The notes beneath the pieces are model-generated. The model saw only the letters and a program-made list of their open reading frames with translations. It was not told the DNA's origin and made no database searches. A program made the position numbers and the translations under genes. A stretch of 64,000 bases of DNA from Forficula auricularia. Its lineage: Eukaryota; Arthropoda; Insecta; Dermaptera; Forficulidae. This document shows positions 54,701 through 61,956 of this stretch, one piece after another (positions within the stretch are counted from its first letter, which is position 1; each line of letters opens with the position of its first letter). The stretch lies in NCBI GenBank assembly GCA_024734495.1, contig JALMQS010000085.1, positions 25,498,920 through 25,562,919 of the forward strand. Reading direction: 5' to 3'.

Positions 54701-57501
54701 TACAAAGTAATTTTTTCAACAAAAAAATTAAACATCAATTAAAGATGTAAATATTTAATGAATTTAAGATGAAAAAAAATATTTTTAACACACTTAGTTT
54801 TGATTTTTTCCTTTTTTTGTAATGATATTGGTACAAAAAGTTGCACCAAAAGGTACAACCTCTCCAGTCCGCGGTGAACCATGCTTATATCCTGAAAGTA
54901 AGAAAGATTTCAGGGATTGGGTTGGAGTTGAAGGTACCCGTGGATGCAGGTCTTGAAAGACTGAAGGTTATATGTAGACAGGAAGATGGGCGAGGAAAGC
55001 GAGTTCAAGTCTCTAGAAGTCAGAGAGATAAACGAATTGACAAATGCGTTTGTTCGGTTAGTATCCAATTATACCTAATTTAAATTACTTTTTACACCAA
55101 GATTCAATACATAATAATCATTGTGCTGATTGATTATTTAATCTATTAGATGTTTGCGGATCACCAAAGTTCTTTCAGTCTGAGCTGATGTAACAGTAGT
55201 TGACAAAAAAAAAATCATATTTCAGGGATTGGGTTGGAGTTGAAGGTACCTGTGGACGCAGGTCTTGAAAGACTGAAGGTTATATACGTGGGGTGAACCG
55301 CGACCTAATATGCTGTACACCTACTTCCACTTGTACTTCCAAATATTTCCAAGTACTTCCAAAATACTTCCAAAGAGGTGTACACCTACTTCCAATCGCG
55401 GATCACCCCTCGGTTATATGTATACAGGAAGATGGGCGGGGAAAGCGAGTTCAAGTCTTTAGAAGTCAGAGAGATAAACGAATTGACAAATGGTTAGTAT
55501 CCAATTAAATCTAATTTAAATTACTTTTTACACCAAGATTTAATACATAATAATCATTGTGCTGGTGATTATTTAATCTTTTAGATGTTTGCGGATCACC
55601 ATAGTTCTTTCAGTCTGAGCTGATGTAACAGTAGTTGACACAAAAAAAAATCACTGGTCATTTGCTAAAATAAAAAATCATAATTGATTTCGTCTTCACT
55701 TTTCCAAAACATCTTCTCCATATATAAATCTTTGTTGACTGAAATACTAATCTAGTTTTTTTTTTCTATTTTATGTGATGATTTTGGCGATGTGATTGAA
55801 TTTAATTGGTCAAATCTATAATGTTATCGTCTATGACTTGATTGTTTGAGCTACGAATGTTAAATCAGCTTTTGGTGTTTGACTATGATAAATTTCTTAT
55901 ATTTTTTGAACTTTTTAAAATTTTAGGGTGAGCCGGGTTAGCTGAGCCGGCAACGCACCTCTCGCTTCGGCATCGATCGATTATGACGATGTTGGAGTGG
56001 AAGGCCGGGGTTCGATCCTGGCTGGCAAATAAAAAATTTCTACCGGCTAAAAACTCGGCTCCCTCACTAACCCTACTAACACTTTACTTATGTACTGTCT
56101 AAATGGGCTTTGTTCCCGGTGACAATAAATGAATAAAAAAAAAAATTAACTTTATTATAAATATTAAAATTTATATGAATTTTAAAAATATTGAATTTTT
56201 TTCAAGAGTCTTGCAGTAGCAGTGGTCTTGAAAAATGGGTCTTGGTATTCGTCTTGGCGTTGCGTTGATACCTGAGTCTTGGAATTGGTATTATTGTGAA
56301 TCATGTAGCCATGGTCTCGGCCTTTCCCTTGGTCTTGGTATAAGATCAAGTCCTAGACTGCTAAGACCAAGACCGATTTTGCCTATCACTAGCTTTAATT
56401 AATATATTTATATGAGTTTGAAGTGGTTATTTCAAAGTTTTTATATTTTCACATTATGTAATTGATAATTTGAATATGGGCTATAGTCATAAATATAGTT
56501 TCGTAATTTAATTTAAGATAAAGCATTGGAAAGTTCTAGATTCCATTTAAGTCTGATCCCATAAATCAATTGCAGTGCGATGCAAGCCAAATAATAAGTG
56601 AGAAAAGATAAGATAAGGTCAGCTTAATAAGTCAAGTCATTATATTCCCAGAAAATTCCATGGAACAACTCGCATGTTGTTAAACTTCAGGGATTGTATG
56701 AGGGAACTGTGTTTTAAAGACGTCAAGGTCGTTGGAAAAATTAATTTATTAGGGAAGATATTCAAGGTTCAGGCAAGAAAATATGCATCCTTAAATAAAA
56801 TACTCAACCACCTAAGAATCAAATCTGCAATGATGTTATAATCTTTAAAATGTTCGAAACATTAAATTAAATTGTTTGAATTTGTGGATCGACCGTAAAA
56901 ATTTTATGGATGTTAAGGACATATCAGGTTTTCGGTCATAAAACACCTTGCATTCTTTATATCCGAGCTTTCAATCCTTTATTAGATCATCTTCAGTGTT
57001 ATACACATGATCTAGTTTTATTTATTTATCGATAGCTCGGAAATTAAGGTGTGTTATTTTTGGCCGAAAACCTGATACCTTAACGATACCAATAATTTTA
57101 ATAACAGGTATGGGTATCTATTTATACCTATGGATGACTTCAGCTGCTTCTTGGATTTCATATGGGTTGCAAATAAGAGCTTCATGCATCATTTCTGCAG
57201 CGCCGGCAAAAGCAGATAAAATCAAAACTCCTGGATCATCGTTAATTTGACACGCGACAAATTCCTTGGCTACTAAATTCATTCCGTCCCTCAGAGGAGT
57301 CACAAGAGCAACAGCAGCTTGGCGATAAAAAGCGGCCAAACGATCTTGATCCATGTATCCGTAAATGTATTTAATCGGTGACCAGTTGTAGGTGGTGAAA
57401 CGGCCATTAATGCGGCCCACCAATTGATCCATTTCTTCTTTCAACTCTTGATATTCACGAACATCAGTTCGGGATGGGACAGAGATTTGAAGAAGAATAA
57501 C
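39518..57501 (-). CDS. TPS: Trehalose-6-phosphate synthase/phosphatase, C-terminal half (six exons)
   Basis: The enzyme makes trehalose, the main insect blood sugar, from UDP-glucose and glucose-6-phosphate via trehalose-6-phosphate, in the cytosol of fat-body-type cells. Exons here: 57501-57128, 54591-54394, 49389-49200, 49096-48962, 40217-39924 and 39787-39518. All are GT/AG and in phase, encoding 486 residues plus stop. The first two finish the GT20 synthase domain (PLRDGMNLVAKEFVA). The others form the HAD phosphatase: LLDYDGTLAP (motif I), IAIISGRS (motif II), WNKGRA (lysine) and AGDDITDEDA (motif IV), all intact. The N-terminal exons lie outside the window to the right. Introns are 136 bp to 8.7 kb and full of mobile DNA. 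No frame break was found. Confidence 0.93.
39924..40217 (-). CDS. TPS: TPS exon with HAD motifs III and IV
   Basis: 98 codons from ICKNGAWIENKG to DITDEDAMQ, phase 0 at both ends. It contains WNKGRA and AGDDITDEDA, the Mg-binding acidic pair of the phosphatase. Confidence 0.93.
40655..41235. repeat. Fold-back repeat in a TPS intron
   Basis: Arms about 40655-40930 and 40935-41235 are inverses ('aaatggattactgtactatc' against 'gatagtacagtaatccattt'; 'ggccaagttcgaaaaactag' against 'tactttttcgaacttggcc'). Related arms occur at 31570-32010. A second partial copy of one end follows at 41245-41290. Confidence 0.65.
41561..44430 (-). pseudogene. Ty3/gypsy element, decayed, same strand as TPS
   Basis: In order on the minus strand: Gag-like (TPKIPRTHSEKEEKF near 44370; LVKKL..ICW zinc-knuckle remnant near 43440), aspartic-protease-like (YDILLGLDAIKKF, 43030-42990), RT (KIDDIIMEVDRCKWYTSID, FWSIPI, VLPFGYKNSSAIFQR, 42470-42260) and RNase H (HPVGYFSKKLTPGQM...YWQYLLIGKSF, ending 41590). 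There are many shifts and stops. A 24-bp identical stretch starting TGTAAGAGTGTGG lies at both ends (41561-41584, 44407-44430). Integrase is absent. Confidence 0.8.
44681..44827 (-). repeat. (TA)n tract and Penelope-type end with hammerhead remnant
   Basis: After (TA)n at 44685-44706, the minus strand at 44758-44722 reads TTGATGA, a GAGAG/CTTC-type stem and GAAACTATAGTC. The first base of CTGATGA is changed, so the core is probably inactive. Confidence 0.45.
44828..47921 (-). mobile_element. Penelope-like element with inverted flanking repeats
   Basis: Left flank 44828-45229 and right flank 47519-47921 are nearly identical inverted copies, including 'gctctggtgcttgaccattt' and 'gataaataaactgaatttgc'. 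Between them lies one long intact ORF. Penelope-like elements often carry such LTR-like repeats, usually direct but also inverted. The flank reads CTGAGGA-AGAG...CTCT-CGAAAT in the sense orientation, a possible decayed hammerhead. It sits in the 8.7-kb TPS intron on the same strand as the gene. Confidence 0.85.
45318..47507 (-). CDS. Penelope-like reverse transcriptase with GIY-YIG endonuclease, intact ORF
   Basis: 729 codons without a break. RT blocks in order: VVTKSDKGNVTVIM, YGVPKIHKENVPLRLI, LVSFDVVSLFGSIP (catalytic Asp), GLGMGISMAPALANLVM, FFYQYVDDAITAI (YVDD, catalytic Asp pair) and LPFLDMEL. Near residue 630 the GIY-YIG domain starts: VYKISCIDC, KIYIGTTGRPMEKRLYEHK, then ALAQHARTEGHNFDF. 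These residues are the family's catalytic and metal-linked positions, so the protein looks functional. It copies and inserts its own RNA. Length is close to the usual 700-850 residues. The N-terminal 130 residues are lysine/asparagine-rich with no named domain. The start is the first ATG downstream of the inverted flank. Confidence 0.93.
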   Translation of the reverse strand: MHKLTLNYNSLRDKLIQLGVELKFICVYNLNCKKFNYDIVKNRKYLEIKLSKLKNEKGLIGVENDQLSEGVLNLSTVEIPDNVHNVLKFGPKFVIPTTKYDPGITINVLSDCEYIITNNKELIGENVNNIRSLICNILINYKNYFNYNSPTLQKDKIIYKQIRMCLMWYNSNRSRVVVTKSDKGNVTVIMERMEYESKMEIMLNDTRNYEILKADPTTKITNGLNRLLKGISKNNNKNDLMDTLITKNPVTPRIYGVPKIHKENVPLRLINSTINGPLYNCMKYLSIIISNMSKQNNRNIKDSFHAYSLLKDIELESGTILVSFDVVSLFGSIPTELTLQLIKKYWLVVVDLTPLSLEEFIKITEFCLNNSCFRYRDRYYKQIKGLGMGISMAPALANLVMYDFHETVIARLRPQFFYQYVDDAITAINEDNIKKFLSEIDNYNKDIKFTYEVEVDGKLPFLDMELINNNNNLLINWYKKPYASGVILNFNSNSPPTHKINVIRGLLWRMLKLSNKSFWKENIVRFKKIASCNNYPPSLISRTIHETLNKITRSVPVVNEAKIDNSQPGRLQVMTFTPAYHKLKLLFSKYKIDLVPKIGNNLSFLFNNKDKIEKINQCNVVYKISCIDCNKIYIGTTGRPMEKRLYEHKRSVLKKENNNQTALAQHARTEGHNFDFENFNIIDYEKNKTKRFFKESCFIQQSLKKTVNYKVDTGFLMREYKILIEMTNK
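47940..48185 (-). repeat. Dispersed TE tail
   Basis: 'gttttgccgagtagcaaagttgttgaat' through 'ctatatatcgaaatgatata' matches 41420-41558, and less closely 6460-6560 and 3361-3425. Two matching copies flank the gypsy plus Penelope block of this intron in the same orientation. Confidence 0.55.
48190..48880. repeat. Degenerate minisatellite related to 32090-33560
   Basis: About four units of about 130-150 bp with 'ttcattttaggggttgaaag' and 'gccaaattttagcatcctag'. The right end (48640-48880) is GC-richer and similar in kind to 33560-33840. Lies in the TPS intron next to an exon. Confidence 0.55.
48962..49096 (-). CDS. TPS: TPS exon (phosphatase cap region)
   Basis: 45 codons, VGIEGITYAGNHGLEILHPD onward, phase 0 at both ends, donor AAG|GTATTT. 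It holds the conserved YAGNHGLEI segment of trehalose phosphatases. Confidence 0.92.
49200..49389 (-). CDS. TPS: TPS exon with HAD motifs I and II
   Basis: Starts after TTTCAG in phase 2 (completing AA|A, Lys) and ends ATG|GTAAGT. It contains LLDYDGTLAPIA with the nucleophile aspartate and IAIISGRS. Confidence 0.93.
49600..49755. repeat. Dispersed repeat family D copy
   Basis: 'ggtctggacttgtatttagc', 'gtagctctaaaggatgagag' and 'gattctaatgaaaaaatc' match the copies at 28003 and 10605. Confidence 0.5.
49763..49879 (-). pseudogene. Older LINE, RT fragment left of the insertion
   Basis: The minus strand reads KKCAPELASILSKLFQLSYE and SGIFPKSWKIARVTPIPKK, the start of the RT. It continues the frame of 53289-53879 across the 3.4-kb younger insertion; the two parts share the TAATGAGAATT target copy. 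Confidence 0.8.
50033..51571 (-). CDS. LINE reverse transcriptase (Jockey-like), long open frame
   Basis: 512 codons. Blocks in order: KCSAGPDDIPAILIKKC, ARIQPIKKKGDSSNIKNYPP (usually NYRP), YGFRQSRSTGDIL, AVALDISKAFDMVWHKNLL (catalytic Asp), NAGVPQGSVISPTLFLIYIN, VHCYADDSTL (YADD, catalytic pair), NAGKTQCCLISRR, YGSHLWRGA and the C-terminal RDWNSLPATIFP. All palm motifs are intact. The ORF probably continues upstream into the endonuclease through a frame change, because the element's single ORF2 should be about 900 residues. Confidence 0.9.
   Translation of the reverse strand: MSDTVFRIPAILKIIRNLKNKCSAGPDDIPAILIKKCAPELAPILSKLYNLSYNSGIFPEAWKLARIQPIKKKGDSSNIKNYPPIAITSVLSKIMEKAINEQVLRHLESNKFIHDRQYGFRQSRSTGDILSCVTHIWNKTLEAGNETLAVALDISKAFDMVWHKNLLAKLTSFGLAPKLCKLLESFLSDRSIKVVIDGISSSPFHTNAGVPQGSVISPTLFLIYINDPQNLPSNPVHCYADDSTLHNAPASHKNRADIASSINLDLCKLKNWGSQNLVNFNAGKTQCCLISRRVDRNLPNISFNSNSLEFKDKISMLGVTLGSDLSWNDHISTTAKAAARKLGLLFRSRRCYTPSQLLILYKAQIHPCLEYGSHLWRGASKHSLATLDAIQKRAIKLIGEPALTNSLDSLAHRRTVSALSLYYRYYHGVCSVELKSIIPPNALFTRNTRFSNAQHPFAVKLDKSRTSAFANSFIPLTSRDWNSLPATIFPATYNLQLFKTRIHRYLRPPPNP
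51789..52782 (-). pseudogene. LINE endonuclease (EEP) region, frame-broken
   Basis: Upstream part at 52782-52588: LSEIQID and RRYNGVCCYVRDNIPCELLG. Downstream part at 52502-51789: VSFLGDFNVYNKDWL, TPYLLDLFLSS and LGNSDHNLI, the D-N and SDH catalytic motifs of apurinic-type endonucleases. At least two frame changes (near 52590-52510 and 51790) separate these from each other and from the RT, so this copy cannot move on its own. Confidence 0.85.
53289..53879 (-). pseudogene. Older LINE, linker and RT start
   Basis: The minus strand has RISKPRFGKQCADSVHEKNK, RIADRLASCPNGKRTFFSLH and NKLNSNSAAGPDDIPPILI. This is the segment between endonuclease and RT of a LINE related to, but different from, the one inserted in it. 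Confidence 0.8.
53889..54113. mobile_element. Mutator-like MITE with minisatellite core
   Basis: Ends CAAGGGGTGATCCGCGA and TCGCGGTTCACCCGTC, flanked by an exact 9-bp duplication GGATAAGCC (53880-53888, 54114-54122). The core is about seven copies of a 16-19 bp unit TTGGAAGTACTTGGAAATA. Same family as 19826 and 55288. Confidence 0.8.
54123..54393. other. TPS intron remainder
   Basis: Between the MITE and the exon. Nothing recognised beyond the donor side of the intron. Confidence 0.35.
54394..54591 (-). CDS. TPS: TPS exon (end of synthase domain and linker)
   Basis: Begins after TGAATCAG, completing AGA (Arg) and reading ALTMPEDERVMRMNCLR. Ends at GCTAA|GTAGG, phase 2. It links the GT20 domain to the phosphatase domain. 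Confidence 0.92.
54840..55515 (-). pseudogene. Two tandem LINE 3'-end fragments
   Basis: 54890-55080 and 55220-55510 both match the 3' end of the Jockey-like family ('gggttggagttgaaggtacc', 'ggttatatgtagacaggaag', 'gagttcaagtctctagaagt'). The first has 'ggcaccaaaaggtacaacc' UTR sequence. Both are short and the flanking 55080-55215 and 55510-55660 are also duplicated ('ttgctgatgtaacagtagtt'), so the pair is a local tandem duplication. Confidence 0.7.
55288..55412. mobile_element. Mutator-like MITE, short copy
   Basis: 125 bp with ends GTGGGGTGAACCGCGA and TCGCGGATCACCCCTCG. Flanks GTTATATAC and GTTATATGT are a 9-bp duplication with two differences. It is inserted in a LINE 3' fragment whose unoccupied version is at about 54966. 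Confidence 0.75.
55925..56150 (+). mobile_element. tRNA-derived SINE
   Basis: Box A TAGCTGAGCCGG and box B GGTTCGATCCTGG, a short body ('gtactgtctaaatgggcttt', 'cccggtgacaataaatgaat') and a poly-A end near 56135-56147. The tRNA part has an extra insertion between the boxes. Not the same family as the SINEs at 10739 and 16522. Confidence 0.7.
56151..56917. other. TPS intron, unassigned
   Basis: A run rich in 'cttggtatt/gtcttgg' imperfect repeats at 56210-56390 is low-complexity. Nothing else recognised. Confidence 0.4.
56918..57088. repeat. Palindromic repeat with CTGAAGA core
   Basis: Arms 'catatcaggttttcggtcat' and 'ggccgaaaacctgatacc' with 'tccgagct/agctcgga' inside. On the minus strand CTGAAGATGATC...GATTGAAAGCTCGG gives the hammerhead-like order. 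It lies 40 bases from a TPS exon. Confidence 0.6.
57128..57501 (-). CDS. TPS: TPS exon (C-terminal part of GT20 synthase domain)
   Basis: Begins after GTTTTCAAG in phase 0 with VILLQISVPSRTDV and ends CATAG|GTATAA. The UDP-glucose-binding part of the synthase is visible: ALVTPLRDGMNLVAKEFVA. It is the first TPS exon in the window; the preceding exon is not found up to 64000. Confidence 0.93.
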
Positions 57502-58164
57502 CTTGAAAACGAACAAACCCTAGAGTTAATGAAATTTATTTGATTTAAAGAAAAAAATTAATAAAATTTAATGCCAGGTGGTCAGGAGTATTAATTTTAT
57601 TCAAAATTTTGCTTATTTGTGTTTAGAAATGTCTGAAACATGAAGAAATATTAGGTATAAATGTATGGCAAGGGCGTAAAAGGAGGAATATCCGACAAGT
57701 GAGAATCGCGGCATGAGCTGAGAGCATGGTCCATTCACCTAAATACGAAGATGAATCCAACCCCCAAGTCGTAAGCCGAGTGCAGTGATTCACTCCAGTA
57801 CTCAGGTGAATTTATTATAAAGCCGAAGTGAATGCCGTAACCTTGATTGTCGGGTGTTTCACACTAGGCCCGTGCCAAATACTATATTTTTTGTAATGCC
57901 AACTGAAAAATAACGATTTGAGAGAGAAAGAAACCATAGTTTTTTCAGTAAAATCTGGCGGTGTAAATGTTATTTCTAACGTTTGATTCATTATTTTAGG
58001 AACTGAGTAATGTTCACTTTAATATAAATAATAATTAATGTGACGGGTTAGATAAATTGAACTTGTTTATACAAGAATCTATGTCCCTATGAACGTATAA
58101 AAAAATCAACTGGTGTTCACTGGTTCACCACACGACTTTCACATTTTCATTTATATGAAGTCAT
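57502..58164. other. TPS intron (right part), gene-free
   Basis: 57660-57870 is GC-richer than its flanks with no frame or RNA structure recognised. The upstream TPS exon is not here. Confidence 0.4.
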
Positions 58165-58583
58165 CGTGACACTACTAATTTACACCCCTTCCTTTATTTC
58201 GTTTTTTGATTTTTCTCAAAAAACGGCTCCAACGATTTTTTAAAAATTGGCGTATTTATCAAGTGTCATGAGGTAATAGTTGTGTCAAATTTTTAATACG
58301 ACTGAATTAAAGGAAGGGGTTGTAAATTAGGAGTATCGTAAAATAAATATTTTAATCGTTCATATCTCGTCTTCGGAAAGTCGTAGATCCTTGAAATTAG
58401 AAACTTAAGCTATCTAGAGGCTACAAGAAGTATAACAAGATTTTGGCTGAAATAGAAAAACCGGAAGTTGATGTTTACCTACGTAAGAATGTACACTCCC
58501 CCTGCGTTTCCCAACCATAAGTCTCAGAGATACGAAATTCGAAACTTAAGCTTGATATAGGCTAGAAGGATTACATCAAGCTT
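58165..58583. repeat. Inverted-repeat MITE-like unit and a minisatellite
   Basis: 'ctaatttacaccccttcctt' (58175) and 'aaggaaggggttgtaaatta' (58310) form inverted ends of a unit of about 170 bp. 58350-58583 is a repeat of about 120 bp ('gaaacttaagc', 'ggctagaagga', 'ctgaaatagaaaaaccggaa') that resumes at 60219, on the other side of the R2-like element. Confidence 0.5.
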
Positions 58584-60218
58584 ATGGCCGTCGGCGTAGA
58601 TGTCGATCCTCCTCTCGTTGGCGCCCTTAGGGCTTATCGCGACTCCCCGGGGGGTGATACTGTCATGAGGGGTATTGTTATTAACGTACTCGAGGGTAGG
58701 CCGTGGGAGGGACTGTTGGAGACATGGCTTCGGGCTCGTGGGGCGGGTCCTGCGGTTGCTGGGGCTGCAAGACGTATGGGGGGAGGCAATTCCACCCGGC
58801 CTCCTCCAAATGATCGGAGGGGGAGGCGTGCGGCAAAGCGTGCTGAATATGGGAGGATGCAGTCTCTCTGGCATCGTGATAAGAATAGAGCAGTGAAGGA
58901 GGTCCTTGAGGGCGGTTCGGATCGCGGCGTGGGGTTTGATGCGGCGAGTGCCTATTGGACTAATATCCTGGGCGATTGCCGGGGATGCCTTTCCGCCCTT
59001 TCCGACCGTCCGAGAGTCCTCCCGAGTCCTGTTCTCCTCCAGGAGCTCACTACTACTACCTCTTTTAAAAAATCGGCAGCCGGGCCAGACGGTCTGTCTC
59101 CCGCGGCCTGGAGAGGCGTGGGGGATAGGGAGCGTCTCGCCCTGCTTAACGCGATACTCCTGGATGGTAGGGTGCCAGGGATTCTGTCCAGCGAGCGGAC
59201 CGTGTTAATCCCTAAGATCCCATCGCCATCACAGCCCCAGTATTATCGGCCAATCACGGTCAACTCCGTGGTCGCTCGGCAGCTTAGCAGGGTTCTCCTT
59301 CATCACCCCAAAACGGAGACGACGGCCCATATTATCCAGGGCTGTGGGCGGACACACGACGAGAGGATCAAAAGACACGACGCAGTTGTCCGATGTCTGG
59401 CGGACGATTAAAAAAAAAAATCTCCTAGGGTGGAGCTGGAGTATTTATACTCCAGTGCCGCCGGAGATCGTAAGCCCGACATCGTGATGGCAGGGCCGGA
59501 AGATCGGGTGACGGTCATTGATGTCCAGGTGGTCTCTGCGCTCGCCGGACTGGAGGTTGCCAACAGGAACAAAATTAATTATTATAGTTGCAACTCCAGT
59601 CTGGTTGGGAATATCGCGGCGAGGTTTGGAGTCGCCGCCGGTGATGTCACCGTTTTGGCGGCGACAATATCGTGGAAGGGGGTGTGGTGTCCCCGGTCCT
59701 TCAGGGACCTGCGCGCCCTGGGTGTCCCCAAAACTACATTAAACAAAATGACACTCAGGGCGATGCTAGGTTCCCTTTTAACTTCTCGAGCTATATGAGG
59801 CGGACATTCCGGACGGGGCCCGGCCTTAGTTAATAATATTAACAATTTTAAATTTAATGTGCAGTGCTGGGCTGGCCTTCCCCGACAAATGACCTTTCTG
59901 CGGTGGCCAGCTCATTTTGAACGATTTATTTTATTAATACTACTTATCATATTTATTTATTGTTTTCTTTTTATTTATTTATTTTAATGTATTAATCGCA
60001 CTGTACAGTTGTGGGGCACTGTTGGTGCACCCAACACTCTGGCCGCTGTTCTGGTGTATTGATCTACCGGCGCCCATATATGCATGGGTCAAATTATTAG
60101 CCACAACATCTGGCGCTTTGTTTGGACGGCTGATGAGGTGTTTGTTAAATGATTATTTGTAAAAAAAATCTGTTATTTTCTTTGTAAAGGGCTGCCCCCC
60201 TCTGCGTGGCACATTAAA
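58584..60218 (+). pseudogene. R2-like non-LTR element, internally deleted
   Basis: Coding 58584-59798 in one frame with a single TAA at 59409. It begins 5'-truncated, reads KKSAAGPDGLSPAAWRGVG, ERTVLIPKIPSPSQPQYYRP and ITVNSVVARQLSRVLLHH, then jumps in frame to ETTAHIIQGCGRTHDERIKR and on to the restriction-like endonuclease DRKPDIVMAG...VTVIDVQVV...NKINYY (PD-D-K). The RT catalytic palm is deleted. It is clearly GC-richer than its neighbours. The 3' UTR runs to about 60218. R2 elements normally sit in 28S rDNA; this copy sits in a minisatellite inside or beyond a TPS intron. Confidence 0.85.
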
Positions 60219-60399
60219 TCAGTCAATTGAAATCGGAAGACCGGAAGTGGACATTTATATAAACAATTTTTCGTTTTTTTTGAGTAAAGTAGGAGTGCCG
60301 CGGCGCGCCACTAGGTAGTGAATTTGAACAATACAAAATTCTCACAGATTGATAACATAGAAAAACAATACGATAAAATGGAAGAAGGTATAAATCGAA
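60219..60399. repeat. Minisatellite, resumed right of the R2-like element
   Basis: 'tgaaatcggaagaccggaagtgga' parallels 58447-58475 'tgaaatagaaaaaccggaagttga'. The remainder is unassigned. Confidence 0.5.
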
Positions 60400-60850
60400 T
60401 TTAAAAATAATCTATCGGAAAAACTGAAAAAATATCAAAATTAACAGAAAATACAAAACAGATGATACAAATAAGAAACAAAATGAAAGCAAAAGGAAAT
60501 TCCAAAACAAATCGAATTGAACATACTGTAATATAATGTGCAAAGCCATTAAATAGGTATAAGATCAAAAATGACATAAATAAATACACCAAAAATATAA
60601 TCAATTGTTTAATAACACCACATACATCAATAAAAAAAAATATGATCACAGAAAGATCTGTTATCACCTGTTTATTAAATGAAGATGGAACACCCGCAAA
60701 GGAGCGTAAAAAAATTTATAGAATAGCAAGTAATTATTATGCAAATCTATACTAAATGGAAGACCTGCAGACGAGCGTCAAAAAAATTAACAGATTAGCA
60801 AATAATTATTATACAAATCTATAGTATGAAAAATTAGAAGATTTAAATAT
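60400..60850 (+). pseudogene. LINE fragment (linker before RT), decayed
   Basis: The plus strand reads NEDGTPAKERKKIYRIASNY and YANLY, then a stop and a repeated MEDLQTSVKKINRLANNYYT. This is the charged segment just before the RT in RTE-like LINEs. It is AT-rich and broken. No RT motif follows. Confidence 0.5.
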
Positions 60851-61895
60851 ATTTTCTAGAACTTTACTTCTAACGGAATTTCCCGTATAGTTAATAGTTT
60901 AGGAGTTATCCCAACCCCATTTTGAGTTCAAAATATCAAAATGTTTCATAGCAATCATTCTAAGTTAGAAGACATATGATTCAAATATGAAATTTCATAA
61001 AAATAACTTCAGCTGTTTTTATGCCAATTGCGAATTAAATTTCTATTTTTTGACTCCCCTCCCCCTCCATTTTGGGTGGCAAATTCTTGCATTTCTAGTC
61101 TTCTGGGGGCATACAGATTATATACACAAATTTTGATTGAGTTGCGTTCTAAGCGCTAGAAATTTAATTTTTTGACCCTGCCCCTCCCCCCCCCCCATTT
61201 TGGGTAGTTTTTTTGGAATTTCTTTAAACAAAAGTTTACAGAAATCACATCCTCAACAACTTTGCTTTTAACAGAATTTGCCTTAGAGTTATTAGTTTAG
61301 GAGTTACTTGATAATTTCAATTAGTGCCAGTCCCCAAACCCCCTTTGGGGTGACAATATCAAAATGTTCTATAGCTAACATTTTAAGTTAGAAGAACATC
61401 TGTTACAAATATGGAATTTTATAAAAATACATCCACGGTTTTTTATGCCAATTGCGAACAAAATTTGGGCGGATTCCATGGAAACAGACAGACTGGAATT
61501 TTTGTGTGGGGGTTTTCTTGTATAACTTAGCTTGAAAAGTGTACATCCAAAATTTAGGCCGATTCAGAGCAATGTACAGAACCTTAATTATATATGTAAA
61601 TTAGGAGAGGGTATGTTGATTCTATAGTTTAAAAGTATAGTAAAGCAAGTGTAAAATATTGAATGAACCTGAAGGGAAAACCCAAGTTTCCTCGAAGTAG
61701 ATTTCGTTCAGAATTATCTTTTGGCCTATGACAAGACTTGTCAGATTCTAAAGTAGGGTTTTATTACCAGGGCCTCGAAATAAATAGGGATCCTAAAATT
61801 AAGTATCTAAATTATTTTAAGTTGTTGACTTAAAATGAAAGTAATTATAGTTCTTCGTGGTTTCTTATGAATTAATAAATAAGTGTAATGTTTAA
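60851..61895. repeat. Degenerate satellite of family A and unassigned DNA
   Basis: 61030-61200 holds two diverged satellite units ('ccattttgggtggcaaattcttgc', 'tcttctgggggcatacagat'). 60870-61030 and 61220-61440 repeat each other ('ctttacttctaacggaattt', 'tttaggagttatc', 'aaaatgtttcatagc'). No gene. Confidence 0.5.
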
Positions 61896-61956
61896 GTTAA
61901 TAGAGTAAAGGGTGTGTAGTTTCACAGTGAAACTACACACCCTTTACTCTATTAAC
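61896..61956. repeat. Perfect 30-bp hairpin with a one-base loop
   Basis: 61896-61925 and 61927-61956 are exact inverse complements around A61926. The stem includes AAAGGGTGTGTAGTTTCAC. Too short for a mobile element with coding ability. Confidence 0.9.

Noticed and set aside
58524..58874. 116-codon minus-strand frame, proline-rich
   Set aside because: Antisense of the R2-like ORF; GC-rich coding DNA produces long shadow frames. No motif of its own.
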